64,000 nt of DNA from Eretmocerus hayati. Taxonomy: Eukaryota; Arthropoda; Insecta; Hymenoptera; Aphelinidae. The first letter of the stretch is position 1, and every line of letters begins with the position of its first letter. Where the stretch lies: positions 91,375,907 through 91,439,906 of the forward strand of contig CM056744.1 in the NCBI GenBank assembly GCA_029851415.1, given 5' to 3'. A program made the translations under genes and the position numbers. The notes under the pieces are model-generated. The model worked only from the letters and a program-made list of their open reading frames with translations. It was not told the DNA's origin and searched no databases. This document shows, one piece after another, positions 57,066 to 64,000 of this stretch.

Positions 57066-57501
57066 TGTTATATATGACGCGTAGAGAAAAAAATCGCAAT
57101 GAGAGAGGGTTTGGGGGGAAGAATAGGCCTATCTCACATGTGCAGAAGAATGAACTAACGCGCGAAATTTGGTAACGATAACATGCATACTTCTCATGAA
57201 GTTTCATTTCAGAGTTGGATCTAGAGATCGATTCGAGAAAATTCAATACTCCGGAACCGTCGTCGACCACCAGACAGACCACTTGACACTACCGAGTTTT
57301 CCGACGCACGGAAATTGTAATAAAAGGCGTGGGATCCCCTATAGAGACGGAACAAAAGACGCAGACTTGAACCTATACCAATTTGAAGCAGTAAAATTTA
57401 ATTATAATGTCGATTTTGTTATTCCATTCCAGATCATTCTGTGCGAGATTAGAGTACATTAAATTTTACTATTATTGTAATTCGAGCACTGAATACGATA
57501 A
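57066..57501. other. left flank of the gypsy element, unassigned
   Basis: Unassigned. A degenerate ~60-80-bp repeat (GAGATTAGAGTACATT, GTAATTCGAG) begins at about 57440 and continues into the LTR, so the LTR boundary could lie somewhat upstream of the position I give. Confidence 0.35.
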
Positions 57502-58303
57502 TGTTACACGAGATTTGAGAGCATTTTTCCATTACTGTAATTCGAGAATTCAGTGCAACATTTGAGGGCATCAAATTGTACAATATTAGCTCCAGAGTTC
57601 AGCGATTAAGTCATCAGCACACGAACATTAAACTCAAATGAGAATTTCATCAGTAGATGGAATGGAGAACTTCGGGTGACAATTAACTTTTACGATGCTA
57701 GAATTTCATACAGATACTTAAATATTATTGGTGACTAAATTGACTCCCCGTTAGCCATTAGATTTTATAACCAGAAATTTGGTAAACAACATAACAATTG
57801 ATTCTATGACTAGCAATTTGGTCATCAACAGAGCAATTTAACCAGAAATTCCAAGTAATAGGGTTATCTGGTCAGTACGTCTATGTATTCAAAATTCCCC
57901 TTCTTCTACTCTGCTCTATATAAGAAGAGATCGGGACTGCAAGGAGGCACTTCTGATCTGACTTTCGACCTGTTCACGTCGAATCTTTCACTGTTTGTAA
58001 TTTACCAGTCAGAATAAAACCATCTATTGAACATCGAGATTTGCTTAAGTTCAAGCATAAATTCTTGGCATAGAATTTCAACTCCACTCACGCTCTTTGG
58101 GTTTTAACTCTTAATTCGAGGTGACCCTTCCTAAAATTGTATCTACGATAAGGTAAGTCCCTACTCAAGAGCTAGCATCGAGAAGAAGAAGCAAGACCAG
58201 ACAGCAGTTGTGGAACGAGCTGCAAGCCACATCAATACTACAGGCCACATCAATACTCAATACAACCACGCTCTGGCTCACACCAACGAGTAGGGACGTA
58301 ACA
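57502..58303 (+). repeat. 5' LTR (start tentative)
   Basis: TGTTAC at 57502 and GTAACA ending at 58303 form matched termini. Inside are TATATAAG at 57917-57924 (promoter), AATAAA at 58013-58018 (polyadenylation) and a splice-donor-like AAGGTAAGT at 58151-58158. A repeat crossing the proposed start makes the left edge uncertain; comparison with the 3' LTR outside this window would settle it. Confidence 0.6.
57917..57924 (+). promoter_or_regulatory. LTR TATA box
   Basis: TATATAAG, about 95 nt before AATAAA, the spacing expected for a short R region. Confidence 0.6.
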
Positions 58304-58308
58304 TAATT

Positions 58309-58326
58309 TGGTGTCAGGAGTGGGAT
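58309..58326 (+). other. primer binding site, tRNA-Leu
   Basis: TGGTGTCAGGAGTGGGAT is the complement of CCA plus the 3' end of animal tRNA-Leu (ATCCCACTCCTGACA-CCA), 5 nt after the LTR. Minus-strand DNA synthesis would start here. Confidence 0.85.
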
Positions 58327-58416
58327 CACTTCGAAAGAGTGTGGGTGCGAGTTACGTTCAACAAATAACAAGAGAATTGGCACGATTTTGTGCCAACCCG
58401 GTCATCCGCACCACCG

Positions 58417-59013
58417 ATGACTTTGGAAGGATCCAACCAACCAAAACGGCTTGAGGAGATCCGACGGCAAATAGAGGAAGCGTCCCGAGAGGAAATCGAG
58501 TCCGTTCCAACTACCGACGCCTTGATCCGTGAAAGAATCCGAGAGCTGAACAAGACTCTTGAGAAGTTGCCCAACAACAACGAACGTCTTCCCCTGTTGG
58601 AAGCTAGACGATTGGCACTGATTGGCGCTCTGGAATTTCATCGAGACAACCTTCAGTACGCAACATCACCGTCGCCATTGGAGATTGAAGCTGCGGAGAG
58701 CAACCGGCTTCTACGCGCCTCAGGAGTGCAAGGTTTGGACACCTACGGACTCAACGCAGAAGAGGAGTCGAGACCAGTATCACCCGCCCCGAGTGACGCC
58801 TCGTCAGAATCAACTGTTCCTACTGCGCAGCAAGCCCCATTTACACCACCTTCTGAACCAGAGGCGCCTGCAACACCAACCGATTCAGCGGCTGCGGCAA
58901 TCGCCCAAGCAGATATAACAGGACCTACTCCAACTGCGACATCGACAGGACGTACCTCAACTAGAACGAGACTGGACAACCCGACTGCGACCACGTCGAC
59001 TAACAAAAGCTAA
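58417..59013 (+). CDS. gypsy upstream ORF A, 198 aa, unknown
   Basis: Starts at the ATG at 58417 (MTLEGSNQPKRLEEIRRQIE); the open frame begins a little earlier without ATG. The first ~100 residues are charged and helical (probable coiled coil), the rest rich in Pro, Thr, Ser and Ala. It is followed 10 nt later by ORF B. Such small cistrons ahead of Gag are unusual for Ty3/gypsy elements. No domain recognised; a matrix or Gag-accessory role is possible only by position. Confidence 0.6.
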   Translation: MTLEGSNQPKRLEEIRRQIEEASREEIESVPTTDALIRERIRELNKTLEKLPNNNERLPLLEARRLALIGALEFHRDNLQYATSPSPLEIEAAESNRLLRASGVQGLDTYGLNAEEESRPVSPAPSDASSESTVPTAQQAPFTPPSEPEAPATPTDSAAAAIAQADITGPTPTATSTGRTSTRTRLDNPTATTSTNKS

Positions 59014-59023
59014 GTACCCCGTA

Positions 59024-59356
59024 ATGACAGACGATATTTCACAACGCTTGGTTAACCTAGAACATAAAATCAGAAACCACGAAGGTTCGATTTCACGGCT
59101 CCGCAGACAGGTTTCAGATTTTGATAATATTTCCGAGGAGCAGTATTCTATTAACGGTAGAGCTGAAGAAATTGATTATAACATCGGCAAACATTTGGGG
59201 AAATTAGACAGGAAGTGTAAATTGCTCTTGAATATTTTGAAAGAAATTTTTGAATTTACTAACTTGCAAGATCAGTGGTTACATAAGAAAATTTCTGAAA
59301 TTGAAGAAACCTTGGCAGCTCAGACTGCGAAATTGGAAGCCTTGAAATCAACCTAA
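59024..59356 (+). CDS. gypsy upstream ORF B, 110 aa coiled coil, in frame with Gag
   Basis: ATG 59024 to TAA 59354-59356. Heptad-like pattern through most of its length (LVNLEHKIRNHEGSISRLRR, NILKEIFEFT, ISEIEETLAAQTAKLEAL). Gag's ATG follows after 6 nt in the same frame, so a single TAA separates the two. Either the two proteins are made separately by reinitiation, or TAA is suppressed at a low rate, or this is a nonsense mutation of a longer Gag. Confidence 0.6.
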   Translation: MTDDISQRLVNLEHKIRNHEGSISRLRRQVSDFDNISEEQYSINGRAEEIDYNIGKHLGKLDRKCKLLLNILKEIFEFTNLQDQWLHKKISEIEETLAAQTAKLEALKST

Positions 59357-59362
59357 CATATC

Positions 59363-60658
59363 ATGTCCGAAACTATTGATATATCATCCGAGGATGCACA
59401 TGTGAGATTGACCAGGGTTGAGGCTCCGAACGTTCCAAATCGCGATCAAACGCCAGATACTGACTCAGGCCACAGCGAGATAAATCCCTCCCAAGATAGA
59501 ACCACCACCTCGAATATTCCAATTACACCTCGGGTAGCAATGGAGGCCAACAATTTCTCCTTTCTAAGCAGCCTTGAACAACGGACGGCCGCCTTAGCAA
59601 ATAGTGATAGAGTTCTTCGGCATCATGTACGAAAGGCAACCGATGTTGTCAAAATTCTACCCGATTTTAATGGCCAGGACATGTCAGTAGAGCAGTTCAT
59701 TAGAGAATGCAAGAATGCTGAGAGATTCGTAGATCCTTCCGATAAGGACTTTTTCTTGGAATTGATTAAAGCGAAGGTGGTGGGAAATGCTAGGGCACAT
59801 ATCCGCGGAAGGATTTTTGAGAATTTCGATGAGTTTGTAAAATTTTTGAAGCGTGCATTTTCATCGGCACAGAATTTACCACAGTTGCAAGTAGATCTTG
59901 CTAGGATCATGCAGAAGAGTGACGAGAAGGTATCTGACTATGGATTGCGCGTGAGCAATTTATTGCAGCGCGGAATTGAGCTTATAAACGGGAATTTCGA
60001 TTCAGCCACTGCTGCCGGAATGGTTGAGGGAATGGTACGCATAGCAGTGGAATGTTTTGTTCTCGGATTACATAAGGATCTTGCGGCTCTCATGATGGGG
60101 GTGACTCCCAGTTCCCTAGAAGTAGCCATCAGTGTTGCTTCTGATTTTGAGAAACGATTTGACCAGCGTCGAAATTTGCATGCAGCTTTTGAAATTCCTG
60201 CGCAGTCTCGCAGAGCTTATTGCCACGCTGTGGATAATGAACCTACAATTATTCCGGGTAGACCTCCGGGAAATCCAAACCAACGGCGCTTTGACCGTGA
60301 CTTGAAGAATATTCGTTGTTATGAGTGCAAGCAGATGGGTCATTATGCGCGTGAATGCCGGTCGCGAGCTAGCCATCCTTATGGAAACCGACGTTTTTGC
60401 ACTTATTGCGAGAAACCGGGACATTCGGTCGTGAGTTGCATGATCTTGGAACGTTCTATAGAGAGAAAAGGCTATTGTAATTTCTGCAAGGCCCCTGGAC
60501 ATACATTTGAAGATTGTAGAAGCCGACGCCGCTCCGATGCGTTGATAAACGCCGGGAATTTAAACTCCAACCGCGAACACCAGACCGGCACGATGGTGGG
60601 TTCGCAATCCAAGGAACATCCATCATCCAGAATCGTGCCCTCATCGAAACCCGAGTAA
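59363..60658 (+). CDS. Gag of the gypsy element, 431 aa, three zinc knuckles
   Basis: Structural protein that packages the element RNA. A capsid-like helical region lies at about residues 90-260 (DVVKILPDFNGQDMSVEQFI, EFVKFLKRAFSSAQNLPQLQ, ISVASDFEKRF). Three CCHC knuckles follow: CYECKQMGHYAREC (about 318), CTYCEKPGHSVVSC (about 346) and CNFCKAPGHTFEDC (about 372). It ends with the -1 frameshift region that leads into Pol. Start chosen at 59363 because it follows ORF B's stop directly. Confidence 0.9.
   Translation: MSETIDISSEDAHVRLTRVEAPNVPNRDQTPDTDSGHSEINPSQDRTTTSNIPITPRVAMEANNFSFLSSLEQRTAALANSDRVLRHHVRKATDVVKILPDFNGQDMSVEQFIRECKNAERFVDPSDKDFFLELIKAKVVGNARAHIRGRIFENFDEFVKFLKRAFSSAQNLPQLQVDLARIMQKSDEKVSDYGLRVSNLLQRGIELINGNFDSATAAGMVEGMVRIAVECFVLGLHKDLAALMMGVTPSSLEVAISVASDFEKRFDQRRNLHAAFEIPAQSRRAYCHAVDNEPTIIPGRPPGNPNQRRFDRDLKNIRCYECKQMGHYARECRSRASHPYGNRRFCTYCEKPGHSVVSCMILERSIERKGYCNFCKAPGHTFEDCRSRRRSDALINAGNLNSNREHQTGTMVGSQSKEHPSSRIVPSSKPE
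60559..60639 (+). promoter_or_regulatory. -1 ribosomal frameshift signal: slippery TTTAAAC plus H-type pseudoknot
   Basis: T TTA AAC (60559-60565) lies in the Gag frame exactly as X XXY YYZ. After a 7-nt spacer, stem 1 pairs GCGAAC (60573-60578) with GTTCGC (60600-60605), plus ACC/GGT beside a 2-nt bulge. Stem 2 pairs GGCACGAT (60587-60594) with ATCGTGCC (60632-60639), a perfect 8 bp. This is the textbook layout for -1 frameshifting and puts ribosomes from Gag into the Pol frame. Confidence 0.85.
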
Positions 60659-63600
60659 ATTATGCTCATTGTCCCACTGTCCGCCTCTGTAGCCCAGATT
60701 TAACGGCCGGCTATTTTACATTTTTGATCGACACGGGTTCAGAACTGAGCCTTATTAAATTGCAAACCCTGCAGTCTCAGACCCCCATCAACGTAAACAC
60801 GATTTTTGGATTATCTGGCATTAGCCACGAGCTTCAATCAACTCTGGGTGAATGCACTCTACGAATTGGAAATGTTCACTGTAATATTCATGTAATAAGA
60901 GATGACTTTCCTCAACCTTATGATGGCATTTTAGGAGTACAATTTTTGAAGCAACACGGCGCCCTACTTTCTTTTAAACACGATTTTATGATTTTGGAGA
61001 ATTGCGACAACGTGCCAATTCCATTTTTTCCTCACAATTACCTCGTTCTAACAGCTCGAACCAAGTCATTATGTCATGTGAGGGTGAGGAATTCGGATTT
61101 GAAGATGGGGTATGTCGAGCGGTTTAAGGCTGGGCCGGATATATTTGCAGGACAGTGTATCGTCCAGAACCGGGACGGATGGGCTTACTTATACGTCATA
61201 AATTCAACCAGCGACACAGTACATCTAACCTTTCCACCTATTGAGCTTATTGAATTTAATGAAGTTGTAAAACCAGTACAATCCATAAGGAAAATTGCCA
61301 GGGAAGATCGAGATGAGATCGTCCAAAATCGGGTTAAGCAAATATTAGAGAAGTTGAACTTAGACGACCTAAATGCAGAAGAAAGAGAGAGTATTGAGAA
61401 ATTAGTTAAGCAATTTCCTTACCAATTCTATTTACCAGATGATAAATTACAGATGACAGATACATTTTTTCATAAGATACCAACTATCGATAACGTTCCC
61501 ATCAATATAAAACAGTATCGACATCCGATTCATTTGCGCGAGGAAATTCAGAAACAGGTAGACGAGTTGTTGCGAAACGACATCATAGAACCCTCCGATT
61601 CACCTTATAATTCGCCCCTTTGGATAGTCCCCAAGAAGGAAGACTCCCAAGGCAACAAAAGGTACAGACTTGTAGTAGATTTTCGGGCTCTTAATGAGAA
61701 AACGATTGCTACAGCTTACCCGTTACCTAATATTGTAGAAATTCTTGAACAGCTGAGTAATAGTCAATATTTTTCGACACTTGACATGGCTATGGGCTAC
61801 TATCAACTGCCTATTGACCCTTCAGATAAGGTTAAGACGGCCTTCTCCTTTTCGTCTGCTAACCAACAAGGAAGCCGCCATTTTCATTTCAAAAGAGTTG
61901 CTATGGGTCTCAAGGGTGCTCCAGGGTCCTTCATGAGCTATATAGACAAAATCTTCACTGGATTGACTGGTATAGATCTGGTCATATTTATGGATGACCT
62001 TCTAATCTTTTCAAGATCACTTGCTGAGCATACCGCGAAGATGAAGCGCGTATTTGGACGTCTACAAACGGCTAAACTAACGTTGCAACCAGATAAATGC
62101 ATATTTTTGCGAAAAGAGGTTGTGTATCTCGGCCATATCATATCCGCCGATGGTGTTCGACCAGATCCCAAGAAAATCAAAGCAGTTTCTGAATTTCCTC
62201 GCCCCAGAACCAAGAAAAACGTGAAGCAATTTTTAGGCCTCGCCGGCTACTATAGACGATTTATACAAAATTTCGCTAAAATCGCAAAACCGCTAACTGA
62301 ATTACTGAAACAAAATAAATCCTTCGAATGGAACGACAGTCAAGAGCAGGCTTTTTTACATCTCAGGGCACTTCTCTGTTCAGAGCCGATTTTACAGTAT
62401 CCCAACCCAGCCGAGGGGAATTTCATCTGTACCGTGGACGCGAGCGAAATCGCGGTTTCCGCCATCTTGAGCCAAGGTGTTGTAGGCAAAGATCTACCTA
62501 TTGCATATGCTTCACGTGTACTTACGGCCGCAGAATCGAATTATAGTTGTACAGAACGTGAATTGCTAGCTATGATTTTTGGATGCGAATACTTTAGACC
62601 TTATCTTTATGGCCGTAAGTTCACGTTGGTGACAGATCACAGGCCACTGGTTTGGTTGCACAATCTCAAGGACCCAATGTCTAGGTTAGCACGCTGGAGA
62701 ATGAAGCTCCGAGACCTGGACTTTACTATAGTGCATAAGTCTGGAGCTAGGAACACCAACGCCGATAGCTTGTCCCGCAACCCAATACTAACTTTTCCTC
62801 CAGACGATCTTCTCGTCACACAAGCATTCCAAAACGACATTACATCCATGAAAACCGACAATCATCATACATCACAAGATACATCCGGGGACACCACAAT
62901 AACAGATTACTCGTACAGTCAGATCACGTCGTCTGCTGACGGACATACACGATACAAGAGAAAACCACAGGACACATTCATCGAGAATACAAACACGAAA
63001 CGACAAAGAACTGAGCCAGACAAGGCCGAGACGGATCGGACAGACAAAAGGTCGATTTGCATGTCAATTGTAAATTATCAAAGACAAAACAATTCAAATC
63101 CGAGCTTCACAGTCACGGAGAATCGGTTGTCAGAGCAAGTGCCGGCTGCTCAGACGATCTGGTCATCCCTCGATTGTGGAGACTCTGGAGGGATACGGAA
63201 GAGAAGGTTGGAAGATAACCTGGATACATGCCTCAGAAGGGTGAAACGAATGAAACTCAATGATGGAAACGAAACTATGGTTAACCACGAAACAAACGAA
63301 GAGAACATGAATTTCCACGAGTCAGGAGGTGGCGTCACGATAATTGAATTGAACGAGAATGAGCCAAACAGCGGCATGGAAATAACTGAGAGAGAAACAA
63401 GCACGACAACGAGGAAAGGAGCCACCACACACAACATAGCACAAATCCTAATTATCATTCCCTTGCGATATTCCCCAGATCCTTTACTAACTAGGAATGA
63501 TAACATTGTCCATTTTATAGCAGAAACATGCGTTATGAACACAGAGGTTGGACGACAGCTCATCGAGCTGGAACTTATTCAAGAAGAATGGATAAAATCA

Positions 63601-64000
63601 CAGAATCCTAAGGTCGGAACGATAATCCAAACGATTACGAATGAAACTGTAATCTTTTCAGTGTGCATAAAGGTTCATCATAGAGACATACCGTCAGTGG
63701 CCTGTGTATGTCAATGTTTAGAGTGGTTACGTGACTTTCTTGTAAATGAGGGAGTAAGGTCCATCAGTTTGGCAAAAATAGGAGACGGATTGGATAACTT
63801 GTACTGGCCGCCGATGGAAACAGTGTTGTATTCGTTCACAGCACTCGGAGATTTTAACGTGACAGTCTGCACAGGCGAGATAATTCCACTCGAACCAGAT
63901 AAGCAGGATCTGGCTCTGAGAGAAGCTCACGACTCAACAACGGGTGGTCATTATGGCATGTACAAAACATATCGACTTTTGAGGGGAAGATTTCATTGGC
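60565..64000 (+). CDS. Pol of the gypsy element (protease-RT-RNase H-macrodomain-like-integrase start), open to window end
   Basis: Open from 60522 to the window end in the -1 frame relative to Gag, entered by frameshift. Protease active site LIDTGSEL at about 60724. Reverse transcriptase: PYNSPLWIVPKK-like NSPLWIVPKKEDS, RLVVDFRALNEKTI, YYQLPIDPSDKVKTAFSF, catalytic FMDD at about 61992, LGHIISADGV. RNase H: TVDASEIAVSAILS, ERELLAMIF, TDHRPLVWL and NADSLSR. A ~230-residue linker with several basic clusters (RYKRKPQ, TKRQRTE, IRKRRLED, RRVKRMK) precedes a macrodomain-like segment (63495-63890) and then the HHCC zinc region of integrase (HDSTTGGHYGMYKTYRLL). The frame is intact over more than 1,100 codons. 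Confidence 0.9.
63495..63890 (+). other. macrodomain-like segment within Pol
   Basis: Between RNase H and integrase the frame reads DNIVHFIAETCVMNTEVGRQ, CVCQCLEWLRDFLVNEGVRS, ISLAKIGDGLDNLYWPPMET and FNVTVCTGE. The order and spacing match a macrodomain of the TARG1/OARD1 type: a strand with HxI-x-D/E-C before the MGAGIA loop, a helix, then I-x-x-x-P-R-I-G-C-G-L-D-x-L-x-W and a final V-x-V strand. The MGAGIA loop (here MNTEVG) and GCG (here GDG) have changed, so ADP-ribose binding or hydrolysis may be lost. It is in frame and intact. See the findings. Confidence 0.7.

Larger units (their letters stand above)
57502..64000 (+). mobile_element. Ty3/gypsy LTR retrotransposon, incomplete at window edge
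   Basis: Contains, in order: 5' LTR (57502-58303, boundary tentative), primer binding site, two small upstream ORFs, Gag, and Pol with protease, reverse transcriptase, RNase H, a macrodomain-like segment and the start of integrase. All reading frames except the ORF B/Gag stop are open, so the element looks young. The 3' part (integrase core, any env, 3' LTR) lies beyond the window. Confidence 0.9.

Noticed and set aside
57502..64000. An infectious errantivirus with env
   Set aside because: No env can be seen because the element runs off the window; the splice-donor-like site in the LTR alone is not enough.
1..64000. CRISPR arrays, bacterial operons or prophage
   Set aside because: The spliced genes and eukaryotic retroelements rule out a prokaryotic source; the tandem repeats lack the regular short repeat and spacer pattern.

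Overview
The window is a piece of AT-rich animal genome. It is almost certainly arthropod and most likely insect: it has spliced genes with GT/AG introns and small phase-0 exons, R1-clade non-LTR retrotransposons, a Ty3/gypsy element, pogo-like DNA transposons, and a very high density of foldback (long inverted repeat) elements. I saw no bacterial-style operons and no CRISPR array. Species cannot be read from the sequence.

Layout. 0.5-4.7 kb: a multi-exon secreted acid lipase gene (lysosomal acid lipase / gastric lipase family), in frame across seven exons with a damaged or unusual last exon. 6.1-10.4 kb: two tandem paralogous genes for small secreted helical proteins, each built as signal-peptide exon + microexon + terminal exon, all joined in phase 0. 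11-21 kb: two tandem arrays without a recognisable protein product. One holds three copies of a 115-nt exon-like block on the + strand (12.9-15.25 kb). The other holds eight units plus a partial ninth, each with exon-like splice sites on the - strand (16.3-21.1 kb). 21.3-24 kb: a MITE and a 5'-truncated LINE. 24.5-27 kb: a third secreted-peptide gene, whose second codon is split by a 1,165-bp pogo-like transposon. 27.7-34.4 kb: two R1-clade LINE copies (one with an intact endonuclease-RT ORF) inserted in the tail of an older LINE. 34.8-44 kb: nested foldback and hAT/pogo-type elements in a degenerate satellite, plus a fourth secreted-peptide gene copy with a lost start codon and lost splice donor. 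44.4-49.9 kb: a 5.5-kb element with long terminal inverted repeats; each arm carries a tRNA-Phe-like Pol III unit convergent with a TATA/CCAAT-promoted gene of unknown function, and the centre holds two decayed genes, one with a FLYWCH zinc finger. 50.3-57.1 kb: four further nested foldback elements, one carrying tRNA-like sequences in both arms. 57.5-64 kb (runs off the end): a Ty3/gypsy retrotransposon with a tRNA-Leu primer site, two extra upstream ORFs, Gag with three zinc knuckles, a -1 frameshift site (T TTA AAC) followed by a well-formed H-type pseudoknot, and a Pol carrying a macrodomain-like insertion between RNase H and integrase.

How the parts relate. The host genes appear to be secreted products: a lipase and a family of small modular peptides whose signal exon and intron are conserved while the terminal exon diverges, as expected of fast-evolving secreted effectors (inference). 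The rest is a transposon-dense region in which insertions repeatedly interrupt one another and at least one gene. The most novel-looking pieces are the Pol-embedded macrodomain with its pseudoknot signal, the tRNA-bearing inverted-repeat element, the peptide family, and the - strand exon-array.
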